NCBI RefSeq assembly: GCF_000524195.1
Contig: NW_020170385.1
Span: 1,009,898-1,073,897 of the forward strand
Source of the DNA: Echinococcus granulosus
Lineage: Eukaryota > Platyhelminthes > Cestoda > Cyclophyllidea > Taeniidae
Direction of reading: 5' to 3'
Length of the DNA: 64,000 bases
Positions 36,071 to 50,263 of the stretch are shown piece by piece; position 1 is the first letter of the stretch; each line of letters starts with the position of its first letter. A program made the position numbers and the translations under genes. The notes under the pieces were generated by a model. That model saw only the letters and a program-made list of their open reading frames with translations, ran no database searches and had not been told where the DNA came from.

Positions 36071-39000
36071 AAACGCTCAAAAAGCATAGTGCTTTTAGTA
36101 ATCTAGAAAAGTTGCCCTGAAATCTTGCCCCTCCTTCGCTTTTTTGATAAACAATTTTTAGGCGCCTCTTATGTTCTTTTAAATATATTTGTGTTCTTGG
36201 GGTTTTATGGTCATCTTTATTTTTGATGATTTGCTATCACAAAACCTTTTCAGAGTATCGATTTCAATAGCGTTAAGAGTTGAAAATGGCACTAAATACA
36301 GGGAATTTTTTTAAAATCGTTAACTTTTTTTGTATTTTTTAACAGTACAAGAAATTCTCTTAACCAGTATAATTCTATTCAAAATTTTTGGTGTTTGGAC
36401 TACCTAATTTAGTATTGCCTTTGAATTCATCATTCAGAAACAATGTGCATATCCTCCCTCTCAATTTTAACTAATTGGTTGGAGAATTACGGACTAATGT
36501 GGTCCACTTTAATTTGGTAATATAATCCGGTTCGTAGGCCTTGAGGTTTCTTGTAATTTTGGTAATACTTTGCTACTAATTTGTACAAGTACAAGAATAT
36601 TTTTCTTGGTGTGAACACTGGTGAAGGGGTCCTCGCTAATTCAATCGATCATGGGCTTGGATTACCACTTCAGTCGATATGCTGCATTAACAGTTATTTT
36701 GGAACCGCACCTTATATTCATTAAGCTTCTTGCAACCTATTTTGATTCATAACCGCCACTTTCCGAGAAAATGCGAATGTTTGCCTTTAGCTCGAATATA
36801 GTGGGTCGATTTCCCTTTTTCTGCTTTATTTGTGTTTTTTAAAATTGCGTGCATTGCTAAACTCTTGATGATAGATTTTTTTTGCTTTGAGCACGGGATA
36901 TTATACTAAAAACAAGTGGTGGTGTTTGTCTTTATTCGAAAGATCTTCACCTTAGATCATGACGTATAGTTCTGAGGAAAAACCTGAATATTTTTAACGA
37001 TTGTTAGTAATTGCGTTTTACAGTCTTAATTTTTTTAAGGCTATTCACAACGAGGACATTTTATTAAAGCATTAGGCTTGATTTCATCCTGTTAGTGTCC
37101 ATTTTGTGATGTTAGTGATTGGTAACTGGCGCCTATACAAGCAGGATTTAATGGCGCATATTCCTCCTTTGAGTGTCCAAGTGCGTGTAATTTTTATTGA
37201 AATTGCGTCAGATTCAAGTTAATCAGACCTAGACGTCGTAAGATAAAAGGGTTTAAAATTAGAACGTCGGAATTTTTGTAATGTGAGAAATGCTTGTCGT
37301 ACTAAAAGAGTCAAATTGTATGGGGGCACGCCTAGTAAATGGGTTTAGAAGAGTTCTAAATAAAGCTTTTAATGGGCTGTGCTTACCTTATATAAAACAT
37401 TTTGGGAGCGCGCCTAAAATAGACGCCCCCGCGTACGTGTATGAACGTGCAGGCATTCACGTTCCTCCGCCTAAGCGCTCCTCATTATACGCTGTGCACA
37501 GGGCAGAGGAAGTTCTAAAAATAAACGCAGCTAAATTGCTTCGCTGTTATTGTAAGTGAAGGTATGATTAGGGGGATGGAACAATGTGCATCTTGAACTC
37601 GCACGCGTGGGCATGCGTACATGCCAATTGGACCCAAATGTAACCCAGAGTAGAAGGTAGTATTTTGGCCAAAATTTGATAAAAATTATGCCAACTGGTA
37701 TGCAGTGAGCAATTCTGTTAGGCCAAATGATATAATTTGTCGGCGCATAAGTGTCAAACATCTCGTTGTCATTTTCGTCGCTGAAGGTTAGAGAACTCTT
37801 GAAATGTAGTGCTTTTGACGATATTCAAATATGAATAGCATATGTTGAACAAAACAGTTTGAAAGTCTGGAACTTGGTAAGCCGAAAAGTTACTGAGATC
37901 AATATTATGCTTCCATGTGCTTGGACATAGAGAGAACTTTTAAAGAACCGAAACAATGCATTTTTAAGTTAGGATTAATCTTAACCTCAAAATACGTATC
38001 TTGAAGCTTGTCGTTTCTTCTGGAGGGACCTTCAATTGTTGACAGAATAAAAAGGCTGCGACAAAACCGAGTAAACATTTGAGCATTACGGGGGAATCCG
38101 ACTCATTCACACAATTAGGGAATCATTAAAAGGGAAAATTGAGAATTTTATTGGAAGAGTACGTTTGGACACTTAATTCAAGCTTTAATGAAGGATCTAC
38201 TTTGTAAAGCATGATTATTCGCAATTTGTTTAATAAAAATAGAGCAGTGAATTGGAATGCTCATGCCGTACCCTCATCAATCAGCAATTTATTTAGCAAT
38301 TAACCCAGACCTAATGGTGAACGTACGGGGCTACAATCACTCATGCTACTTGTTCTCAATGATATCAACTCAAAGAGGCTTGCAAATTCGCATTGGTTAG
38401 CTAATGCAAGTAGTGTGGACCAGCATTACTGTCACATGCCACATTTCCACCTGCTACACAGGCATATTTCAAAAGCGTCGTCTTTTGATAGGTGATGAGG
38501 AGTTGGTATACATTGGACAAACTTGTGATGACCCACGGCACAACGTACTATACGAATCCAAAATTATAACTTACTGCTTTAGTCAATCATTTTAAGTGAG
38601 GAAAGGTATTAAATTGCGCAATTGGCGGCTCGAGCTTTCTGCTTTCTGATAGCCGTACTTTCTATTGAATTACAGCAACTGTACTTCTAATCCACGGAGA
38701 AAGAGGTTTTTCGGAAAATTACAATTGGTTCATCGGTAAAGAGGGGTCAAAAGTACGTCGCAATCATTGGGCATAGTCAATGTTTCCCAACAGGTTTATA
38801 GCAACACTAATATTTTACAAATAATCACTTCATAGTGAACAATGGTATCATTCCCAATCCCGATTAACATCCTGAAGGTAATTCAGCCGCTTTGATTACC
38901 CTGAGGACATCAGTTTTATTTACACCTGGTTTTGATAGCATAACACTACCTAAACATGTTAAAGTTACCAAGATGACGATAAATTTCGTCTCTATTTATC

Positions 39001-39859
39001 ACCTTGATTCACGCCATTCCCCACCATGAGTGTTAAAATGGCCTACCTGATCAAAAGCAGGTAAAGGCCAATTTCACATTTTTTAATTATTTTTTTTTGA
39101 AATGGAAATGGTAATGTAATTACGCATTAGGCTAGACGCTTCTAGTAGATGGACGTGGTAAAATTGAGTTTAAATGGGCAGATGCGAAACGATGGGTGAT
39201 AGTCAATTCCCCAAATTACTCATCACTTACTCGTGCTCTAGAATGCGGAGTTTAGTTTGCTCAAGTAATTACCTATTTCTCAGCAGATAATTTTGAACAA
39301 ATTAACTGAGGTAGACAGTGAAGTTGTCCTGCCTCAAAAAGATGTCCGTCCCATTAGCAAAGCAGGAAAAAGTTAATACTGCTTTTTTAGGTTTTGAAAT
39401 GTATTAATAGATGCCTTTTGTTTTAGCGAGACTATGTGATTTAATATTTACTTTTAATTGTTCTTACGTAAAAAAACAAGCAAGAAGTAAATGGAATGTA
39501 AAATAAGTCATAATTCTAAAAAATAGGGGAAAATCTTGATGATGCGCACGCTGTAAAATAGCGATGGTATCCTTACTTGTCAAACCGGTGCAAGCGTTAA
39601 CGTGGGGTTGGGAAAGTGTTCGTGAGTTTGCGGTGATTGAATACTGATTACCATAAAATTCTGCACGTGGAATGACAATTATTGACGAAAGGTGAATACA
39701 GAGATACTAAGAGAAAAATATACCAAATGATTATGTACAAGCAGATCGGAATTATTGTTAGAGTGCGACACCGTGGCAACTGTGATGAGAGAGAGAAAGA
39801 GGCAGAGAGCGAACAACAGGGTTAACTGAGACAACAATACATCTGAAAGATTTAAAAAA
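36071..39859. other. Intergenic spacer
   Basis: About 3.8 kb, AT-rich, between the small coiled-coil gene and the HDAC 3' end. The longest open frame (37290-37559, 89 codons) has no recognisable motif and is not supported as a gene. The HDAC 3' UTR must begin just below 39860. Confidence 0.5.
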
Positions 39860-42800
39860 TTAGAAATGTTTTGCGGTTTGGGGTGTAACGTGAAGATCAG
39901 CCAGGCCGACCAATGCGGCAGCGGTAATTAGGTCGGTTGATTCGACTGGAGCTGTGTTTACGTCAGCCTCCATTTTCGAGACAGCCTGCGAACACATCTC
40001 GTGAGAGGGGAGCCTCATCGATTTTGCTGTCATATCCAGTGGGACGTCTTCCAAAGCAGTGCTGATGTCGTCTTCCTCTAAACAGGCCTGCTTAACGAAC
40101 TTACGTTGGTTGATTTGCTGGCTGTTGGTACCCACGCTTATAATCAGTTCTGTCTCAGGCCAGGAGTTTGGTTTATTTTTACTGTCCAACTTTCCTAGTG
40201 AGTGCTTGCACTGCTCCGATGTAAATTTTGTAATAGCTGACAAAAATGAGCATTCTTCCTCCTCTCCGCTCGGCAGCCAGACATCAGCTGGTGTACCGGT
40301 GATTTCAATTGCAGAAAGAGATTTCCAGTAAGGGGTGTGGAAGCGAGATACTTGCTTTAAAGTCTCTAGTGCAGCAGGATGAGGCTTTCTAGTTCTTTCT
40401 TGATCTGACAGTCGATACAAAAGTGGGGCATCTTGTAGACCAGTGGTTCTTTCATAAGTTGACCGTAATAGTGCCCGTATACACGCTTCAGTACAATCAC
40501 AGAGACTGTTCAGCTCATAACCTCCCTCTAAGCAGAGAGCAAGGCGACCACCAGCAATGTCTTGATTCGTCAGCAGCCGCGTCATCCATCCAAAAGCTGC
40601 TGGACTTACATTATATCCACCTAAATTTGCCGGATGTCCTGGAGCTGCATCGAAGCCACAGGAGACCAGTATCATGTCAGGTTTAAATTCCCGTGCTATC
40701 GGCAAAACTATATACCTAAAAGCAGCAAGATATTCTGCATCTGCCATTGTAATTCCACTCGGCCAGGCAATATTAACAGTGAAGCCCACGCCCATTCCTT
40801 CACCAATTTCTTCTAGTGCTCCGGTTCCAGGAAAGAATGCTCCGTCGTCGTAACGGTGCAATGATATATAGAGTACGGTTGGATCTGGATAAAACACTGT
40901 CTGTGTCCCGTTTCCATGGTGCACATCCCAGTCAATGATCAAAATCCTTGTTATCTGCAGATGCTCATTGGTCCTTTTAATGGTCCCAGATTTTTTGACG
41001 ACTGGTAGGCCACAGGAGTTGTATACGTTGGTGGACGGAGAGGTGGAAAGATTTGGTACGCCGCTGCCGCCCTCCTCAAGGGGAAAAATGGCGCGCACCA
41101 GTTGAGCTCGTCTAGCCGCTACAGCGACGGAGTTAAAGTAGCAGAAGCCCATGGCCTGGCCGGGTTCAGCGTGGTGACCGGGTGGGCGGACGAGAGCGAA
41201 GCCGTTGGGGGCTTGGTGAAGGATAATGCGGCAGGCGAGGTCGATGACGCAGCCGGCGGCGAGGCGTGCAGCATGAGCAGTGTGGCCAGCGGTGTGCCAT
41301 GCAGTGTCCGAGTCTACTCCAATGCCTCCACAGGGCAGTCGACAGAGGCGCACGGTGGCCAGCAGGGAGGGATCGATGCGAGATCGGCTGGCTGGATTGC
41401 TACCGAATAGCACGGTGTATACGTCCCGGTGAGCCAACTGCAACTCCGTTAGCGCTGCCCGCCGGCCTGGCTGATGCTGACATTCTGCAGCGAGACCTGA
41501 AGACTGAAATCTTCATCATGCAAGTTAGATTGCAAACAGCAATCTGTGAGAATCATAAAGCTACTGTAGAAGTGTTTCAGAAAGCAGTTTCTTTAACTTT
41601 CTGGATAGTTGACTTCTACTCCTACGTAGAGCCTTTTTAAATTTGACTGCGCAAACTTGAGCCTTTATCCAATTGCTTTGCGCTTAAGATGTTACATGAG
41701 GTGAATCATTCCTAAAACATCTCAAGAGCTAATTGCTTTTCAGATGCCATTATCTTTCACATTTACCTACTTTACCTTTCAAAACTGTGCAATGTTTAAT
41801 GGGTTGTGCTTTTGTAACCAATGACACAAATGCGCTTGAAGCTTTCATTAAGTTATAGCACATTCACTTCGACCATTTTGCTTACTTTATACGTTCACAA
41901 CTGCAGTCTACCTGAGATGATCGCATAAGATACTGCCTTCATGCGGTTTTAATCCTGAAACTCTTAGAATAGATTCACGCAGATGCCTCCACTAATTAAG
42001 CAGCGTAACAAACTTCCAGGCTATTTCACAGCGGTTGCTATAATACCGTTTTATGGTTTGGTAAATTAATATTGGTCCCTAATCAAAAAAATGTACTGCC
42101 AAGGAAATGCAACTAAGAAATGTAATGTGCAAGTAATCATTAGCTAGCAAATTCAAGAAAAAGTCGTTTTGAACCCTATCTATCAGTAGACATGTTCACT
42201 ATAAGGGCATGTATTTAAGCTCCTAAACATTAGAAATAAAAAGAGTAGTCCACCTTAATTGAACACAAGTTGTAAATGGGGCTATGCAGTCTTGTAGCCT
42301 TCGCTTGGACTTAGTATCTTGAGCTTCACCACAAAAAAAAGCAAAACAGAGCCTTCACATGCTCTTTTCTTGGAATGTTTCACCGTTGCCTAGTTAACAT
42401 CATACTCTCAGGAGGCAAAATTGGGTGAGGAGTACTATTTGTGATGTCCCGAATATCTTAACTCAATTAGTATTAACCGTCTTTCTGCAAAAATGCTATT
42501 ATCGTTTAATGATTTAATGCTACTGTCAGTACGTCGGCAGGCTCAGGCAAGAATTGCCTCTTTTCAGAAACAATTGCTACCATTGAATTCAATGCGCTTT
42601 TCATCAAACATGTGCCAAAAAAGGAAGTGCATTGGACCGCCTCAGATTCTGCCGAGTAATCTCGCATAAGAAGTCCTGCCAAAGGATGAAAGAGTGAGTA
42701 ATAGTTGAAAACACCGAGTCCTAATGTTTATCTTGATCTCGAACCATGTTCCAAATTATTGAGCTACATCAGCTAGCATAATCGCTATCGGCGAAATTTA

Positions 42801-45800
42801 CCGGTCAGATATTAGGAGGATCAAAAGTAATTTGCACACTTTCAATTAAATACCGGCACTAATTTGCTTCCCTTTGCCTTTTTGTATTTAGCAATTCTTG
42901 ATTTTTTGTTAAGTCCTGCACCAGTGAACAGGCACCTTACCCGTTTTTTACTAGCATTCACTTCAGCATAATATCCAGCCGATTACATTATTCTCTATAT
43001 TTACTTAAATAATGCAGGTGTATTTTAAAGCTTTTTAATGAACCCCTAAACACACAGTGGCAGATTCCACGCCTCAATAATTTGTAATACTAGTTATTTT
43101 AATGATTGGATCTGGCCCTTCTATTCATCACAGCAGTTTTACCTTCTCCGAAATGCAGTTAACAAAAGTGCACGAATAGACAGCCACTTACCATGAAGTC
43201 TTTAGAAATGTTTATTTCCTAAAAGAGGTACAACTTTCAACATTTTCACGAATAATTTGTCTGACAGGAACGACATTCGTGTTCTTAGACCCTTAAAAAC
43301 AAGCTTATTTGAAGCCTTTGCTCCAACAACCTTCACTTGAAAGCAAAATAAACGTGGTTATCCTTCAACGCAATTACTTCCTGAACTTAAGTGTTTCCTT
43401 AAATAAGAATGGTGGTTTCTCCTGTTATTCTAAACGACTTTTCCAAACCTGCTAATGCACACTTAGAAGTGCCAAATGTATTGGCTCTAACGCCTCTCCC
43501 TGCAGCCGGTGTTCGTGATGTGCTCCGCTGAACTCGCAAAGATAAGAGGACTTCATAAATTTCCCATTCAGAAATATCTTCCGTAGGAAATAAGACCAGG
43601 TAACTACTTGAATAATTTTTGGTGTAGTTTTCTGAATACGCGCAGTTTGTCACGCGTAAATGTAACCTATTACAATTGTTTAAGGTTGTTATGTTTATAT
43701 ATTTTTATTCAAGAGGTTACGATCTCGTAGAGCAGCGAAAATGCATTTATAAAAACCATAAATAGAGCGCTTGGACAGTGCTTTGCCCAAATAAACTATT
43801 TTTAGTTGTTGTATATTCCGTCCAATGAAAAGATTCCTTTTCCAGTTAATCTAGCCAGGCATCGGCCAATGCTGCAACGTCCGACTGCCTGTGCGCATAC
43901 AATATCACACAACCGGAAAAACTACGGAGGCTGCACATTGTGAATCTCTTTCGGTTGCTCCACAAGACATACCTATTGTTCCATTAAGCCGGGAAAACCA
44001 AATAACATGACCTATAGTGGGGTAGATTGCATAATTAATAAAGTTTTTACTTTCAAGATGCACTGAGGTACAAGTGATTAAATTAATGACTGAGAAAACA
44101 TATGAAAGTCGCTCTGTGAATTGCCGCAGGAAAGGTAAGATAGCAGTGATCGATGGATCATAAGACTTGGTAAAAAGGAACGCTAAGGGGAGCTTAAAAA
44201 TCTGCGCACAAGTAATCATGCCAGTTTTGTGGCGTGTCCTAAGCAGGCATGAGCAGAGCGACCCGAAAAGGCTTGGTTCTTAGCTGCGGAAAATGTGTTA
44301 CTGATAAACGATGAAAAATTACATGTTTAGGAGGAGTAAGAAACGCCTACAGTAACTGAATACATGAGTGAAAGTATCGACTACAAATCGAAAACTATAC
44401 TAGTATTTTTACTCTACGCGCAGGTATTTCACGAAAACAAGAAAACCAAATAAAGATGTAGGATGCAATAAATAAAATGATCTTCGGAAGGATTGGGAGA
44501 ATATGATCGCATCTACTTATCCTGAGATGACCACTCCGATTATTTGCTACTAATATGTCCCCTAGTTCCTGACACACAACCACTGATTACAATGAATAGT
44601 GCCATTAAGAAGAACCTTAACCGTTCTTCTGTACATGGTTTGGCTATGACGCTTAGTGGGATGTTGACAAAGCTTCAAGGAGGAATGATCCGAAGGAGTG
44701 CACATCCATTTATTGCGCCGACTCGCTGAGTGAAGTGAACCCCACGGAAGCTTGCAGTGATAATTCATGCTGCAGTTTTTTACTTGTAAACAAAAATGTG
44801 TGGAACATTTCAGTGTTGGCCATTCATTGCTTGGTAAGTTGCAAAACAATTTACTCTTGCGCAGCACAATTACGGCACTACAGATTACCTATCGTACATA
44901 TCTATCAAGCGTGGTAATTCCAGTTTGAATGAATGATATTATGCCAATTCGAAAGCGGGTCTGACTTTTAAATGAACCTTAGAACCTGTTAAGTGTTGTG
45001 TTTAGAAGTACAACTCAATTCTCTTATCGTGAAAACGGAGCCACTTGATAAACTCGTGCAAAACTGTTTCAGGTAGTTTCCAATTTTGGCGAACTCGTGA
45101 TGGTCTGTGCATCCGGAAATAGCCCTGATGCCCTGTTTCTAGTTTAACTATCTTAATATGTCAGTATGTCATATACTAACGGCATTATATCAATGGATGA
45201 TATTTTATGAATATGGATGTGATGGATAAGATGGGTATGATATACTATTTGATGTATATGCTAGGTTTATTTTCCCGATCTTTAATAATTTACATGTTTT
45301 TATTCTATCTTCCCATCTCAGCCATAATTCATGACACTTATGCATATAACTTTTGCACGCAGACCTTGGATACTTGGGCACGAATTACGCATTGGAATTC
45401 TGTCTATTACCATATCGCTGACTATTAGTTCAATTTGATTTCAAAGAAGCAGTGAACTCGGTTGCCAACACCTGCACGACAGGAAGCTGTACCTAAGACA
45501 CCCACCATTGCATAGTTTAGGCATTCGTGGTGGTCATGGTTGTTAAAGAACAGGAGTTGGCCGTGCAAGCATCTGCCTTACCTGTATTCTTTGCCAGATG
45601 GCGACCAAACGCGAGGGGTTCTCCGGGTGATTGGCGTCGATCTGGCAGGTGCATCGGTGTGCAAGCATGCCAACATCGTAGGCCAAAACTGTTGTGAACT
45701 CAGTACTCTGCTAAAAAAAACAAAAATAAGCCACGTCTGTTTAGTTAAACCACCTAGACAGAGAGCAAATATGTAGTGATAATAATTTGGATTTCATTGT

Positions 45801-48800
45801 ACCATAATCATTTACTAGTAGTATGGTCTGACATACCGTAAGGTATTATTATGGTTTTATCAGCTATGGCACTGTTCTTGGCCTACTCTTCAGAAGGCAA
45901 CTAAGTGCTAGTCCTTTGCTAATAAGTTGGAACATTAATATATATTGTTTGTAGGAAATGCCCTGATGACTATTTCATTTTTTTTGAAACAGAATCGTTG
46001 GACATCAAAACTTGGTGATTTAGTGCATCAGTGGCGAATTTAAGTTATTTGTAGTATTTAGTGAGTAGATAAATGCATCTGCCTAAACCCGCTTTAATAA
46101 AATACAAGTAGTATCTACATTTATTTGCCACACCAAATGGTTTTCTCTGGATTTAGATCCATAAATAGCAAAGGAAATTCCAATGTCTACATACCATTTT
46201 ATATTTGATTGGAATTAATACCACCCAAATAAGATTTCCCTATTAATTGTTTGCTAATTAGGGTAGCAAAAATGTGGTGCGTGATAAAATCATTGACCAC
46301 CTTCAGCCACAATAGGCATTCTCTAAATGTAGTGTCCCAGAACGGTAGAATCATTTTCTTCGAAGTCAAGTAATTGGTATACATTACTAAAGGACCTCAA
46401 TCAAAGACCCATTTATTGCATGGTCTTTACCACTTTTTTTCGCTTTGTATCGACCTTTATGAAATTAAAATACGGCGACTCATTCACTAGCTGATAATAT
46501 CACCTAGTATTTAACGGTACTGACTACGAGTGACATAAATATGCAGATCAAGAGAATGAAACAGAACAGGATTTGCTAGCAGCATTTCCGTGACTGATGT
46601 AGTTGGTTAAGACTAACACCTTGTTGGACATACAAGTGTTTACCAAGAGATAGAAATGAACTGCAACATTTTTGTAACCAAGTCATGTATTTAATGAAAC
46701 ATCGCTCAGTCAGACAAGGAAATGCTGTTTTCAAAACTCTCAAAGAGCAGAGGGGGAATTCTGCAGTCATAATTACACGATATTGTAGAACTTGACAGAG
46801 CCGCACATTATACAATTGAGGCAGGTGCTTTATGGGACACCTAAGGCACTTGACTTAGGGCAATTCACATCACTGAGGTTTCAAAAGACTCCATCAAATC
46901 AACATTCTGGAATTGCTTTAGGGTTTTCGCATATCCACAGTGTGGATGTAGGTTGTGTGGGTTATAACAGTCACACTTCATTTGACAGGTAACAAAACGC
47001 ATTATAAAGGAAACGTTTTCCACATCTTGATAAAGCCTAAAGCGAATGTCGACGTAATTTATTTGGTATTAAGGTAACAGGTATCGCAGTAGTACAATAC
47101 ACTTTGGTTTAAGTCAGTAGGCCTATCGTTTAAAATGTTTGGATATTTAGGGGGCTTGCATACTCAAACAATCGCATACAGTTGGTAAATTTTACACAAA
47201 AATAGGGACTTTGAACAGTTATTCTGCTTGTAGTAACCGAGAGGTTGTATTTCAAAACTCGTGTCATTTGGCCTGGCAACTAAGGCGAATAAACACGAAT
47301 TAGAGTTTGATTTGATTTTTTCCCTGATTCACAAGTTGATTTTTGTACTTAGAGGAAATTATAGGCATTTAATCAGCTGTCTTATGCACAAAATGAATAT
47401 CAATTTGTACTTTAACATTTTATACCAGATTTAAATGCCCTTAGATGAAGAAGTCGCGCCAAAACACAGAAAACCTTCATCTGAAATTAAGGTTGGAATT
47501 TACCTGTTCAAAAGTATCATATTCATACACTCAGCAGTTGGGTCTATCAATGAAATAGCTTGTAACAGACTAGATTCTTGCCCGGTACATAGGTGGATTG
47601 GATAGGCGATGGAAAGAATCGAACAAAAGATGGCGAGGCATAGACTACATTTGCTAAGTTACCGCGGGAGTTTCCGTCGTTGGTCGCCTTGCCAGTGTCA
47701 CCACTGGACTTGAGGCGGTCCTCTCCAATAGCGGACTAGCATTTTGGTGGCCTCCCTTAAGGTAGAAGGGGTCACACACATTTCCAAGTGTAGACGAACC
47801 CGAGGAACGCTCACTATTTGGTGATTCACTCCTGTAATGCATGCAACGTCCACAATTAGCGTAGCGCCTATCGTCCCCTACTTATGGGGAAGTCACCATT
47901 TGTGCTTTGTAGATTAGTAAATATTTTTAAGGCGACACGAACATTATCCACCCTAAGGTCATATATAAAAATGGCTTATTAGGTTAGAATTCAGTGATTC
48001 TAAAATAAGTCATTATAAAAACAAACTTCTACAGAGAACTTTTTACCTATAAATCGGCTAACCTAGAAAACATCTCCTTAAAAGTACATCGAAAAGATAA
48101 GACCGCGACCTGGTGGGATCGAAAATTCATACCATCGACTGTATTTTGGAATATGCTCTGTGCAATTCCCAGGAATCAACTATCAGAAGATTTGATCGCG
48201 TGCATATATTTGCGGACTTCACAATTCCCTATTGCTAACCACACCTTGTCTCGCATAGCACTTCTACGCCTTACAAGTATTTTGAACTAAACTTTAAAAA
48301 ATTACTTTTCAAGCAGTTTTCTACGCAGCTGTTGCATGATTTTGCTGCGTTGCTCATCCTCCGGGAGACCGGCACTTGTGACGGTTTTAGTGAATGACTT
48401 CAAGGTTGAAGTTGATGTCAAAGCAGCAGCCTCCATGGCCATTGCTGATGCGGCGGATAGCAGTCCAACGCCTACCCCACTGGCTCCTCCACTGTCGATG
48501 AGACTCCCTCCAGAACCTCCCTCACAACTTGTAGGGCCCCCAAAGTTCCCGCGAACCACATTCCCTGTCAGGCGAATCGGCGCTGATCGAGTGCGACTGA
48601 GGAGGCCAGAAACTTGCTTGCATCGACGATAAGGTGCCTGGCCTGACTGCTGCCTACCTCTTCCAAATTCACATAACTCTGCACTTTCTCCAGATAAGCC
48701 CACTGACTGATCCGTATTTTTTGGACTGCCTCCTTGACTATTCTTGCTTTTTTCTTGTTTCATATATTCACGAACTAAGCAAAGATAGTTTTGTATTGCC

Positions 48801-50263
48801 TTCAGCAATCCTCCAGTCATAGCAACTGGGTTAGTGGCGAGTGATGCGAGGAATTCCATCACAGCTTCGCTATCGTCGATGCATTTTGGTGAATTCGACA
48901 TGGTCCCACGTGTCTCACTCATATCCACATCTACTGTACCAAATTTCATGCTAGTAGTGGCTGCATGAGAATCTGCTTCGCTTGCCACCTCCATTGGCGT
49001 ACTGTCACTTTCTTCGGAATGCTTCGATAGTTCCTTATTCTCCAGTGTGAGCTGCGAGTGAGTTGGCAATGGTCGAGAGGAGGCTTTGTGAAGACCTAAA
49101 CACTGCCCAACATCTCCAGCCTCACTGATACTCCGCGAGCCGCGTGTATGGTGCGCGAAATATGGGGCAGAGCTCACAACAGCCGCAGCAACAGCTAGAG
49201 GGTTAACACTTCTTCTATCGTTTCGGTTGGTCTTGTGCTTCAAGGCTCCACTACTACCGCGTATTTTAAGGCTGGGCTCTGATAGAGTTTTACGAAGCAA
49301 CACAGATGTATTCCTAGGTGTCACCAACGAAGTATCGTTATTAGAGCGTATTTCCTGTCCTGCGGATAGCGCGATAAATGCCCAAGGTGGAAGATTGCCC
49401 ATATGCTTTCTGGTGTCCGCAAGGAAGGCTGATTGCTGTCCGGTAGCGACTTGACCTGCCGTGCACATCATCTGTGGGATTCCGTAACCACTGGGAAAAC
49501 CGCATTCGGAGTCGGTTGGGTGGTAGTCCCGATAGTTTGAGCAACCTGTCGTAGGAGGCCCCCAATCCTCATCCAACTCCATTGAAGGAGATACAAACGA
49601 CGCCGTTTTAGAGCCTGTAATCGCACTCTCCTTGCTTCTCCTCTTATTAAGCACACAGTCTTTAAGTCGTTGCCTCACGTGCGTTGAAACATGAGACTTT
49701 GATATAGTTGTAGCAACCGTACTGATACTACCAGATGGTGTGGCTGCTGCAATCATGGTCTGCTGCTTGCCCACAGAGCCTGTATAGGACGATCCTGAGC
49801 TCTGTCGGCTAGAACCGGATGTCGATTTTATATGGTCGATAGGGGCGGTTACATTTGTGGTAGTGGAGGCGAAGGCTGAATGCCTTCGATGATCTGGTGT
49901 AAGTCCGAGAATTTGAGCTGGTAAGTCCTCAGAATGGTTAAGAGCAGCGGCCACACGATCGTAGATGGAATTACCGGACTTGAGGGAAGTGACTGTTATT
50001 TTGGAGGCCAAGTCACGGTCAACAGGCACCGAGGCACCAATGGCCGCCTCTAACACCTCCTTTTGGTGCTGTTTGGGGGCAATCAGTTCACTTAGTGAGG
50101 AGGATCGCTCGTATTCCTGAGAGAACTGCTTGTGAGTTAGAGGCTGTCGGGCTGAAGATGGCTCGTATTTTCCGGCCGGTTGCTGGCATAATGCGTCTGG
50201 GATGCGTTCCATGGAGCTTGTTTTCCTTTGGCGGTAAAAGTTTTTTGACTCGTTAAATTGCAT
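39860..50263 (-). CDS. HDAC4: Class IIa histone deacetylase (HDAC4/5/7/9-like)
   Basis: Signal-responsive transcriptional corepressor. Four minus-strand exons join in phase to 1295 codons plus stop: 50263-48306, 47831-47663, 45698-45582 and 41503-39860. The N-terminal part has an MEF2-binding helix ([13 protein letters not shown]) and three 14-3-3-type sites: [21 protein letters not shown] and [10 protein letters not shown], where the Ser would be phosphorylated. The third exon carries the class IIa structural-zinc segment [10 protein letters not shown]. The catalytic domain has [34 protein letters not shown] and [10 protein letters not shown], with zinc ligands D, H and D all present. The active-site transition-state residue is Tyr (EGGYELN, codon 40517-40519, about residue 1077), whereas vertebrate class IIa enzymes have His. 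About 40 extra residues sit before [11 protein letters not shown]. The Gln-rich N-terminal helix of vertebrate members was not found; the ATG at 50263 is the first in frame, but upstream exons could be missing. The symbol is for the class, not a strict orthologue. Confidence 0.95.

Noticed and set aside
37290..37559. 89-codon frame in the spacer between the coiled-coil gene and HDAC
   Set aside because: No motif, no splice partners and no codon bias. Its size is expected by chance in this composition.
41102..41640. Plus-strand frames over the HDAC catalytic exon
   Set aside because: They are antisense shadows of the GC-rich HDAC coding sequence on the minus strand.
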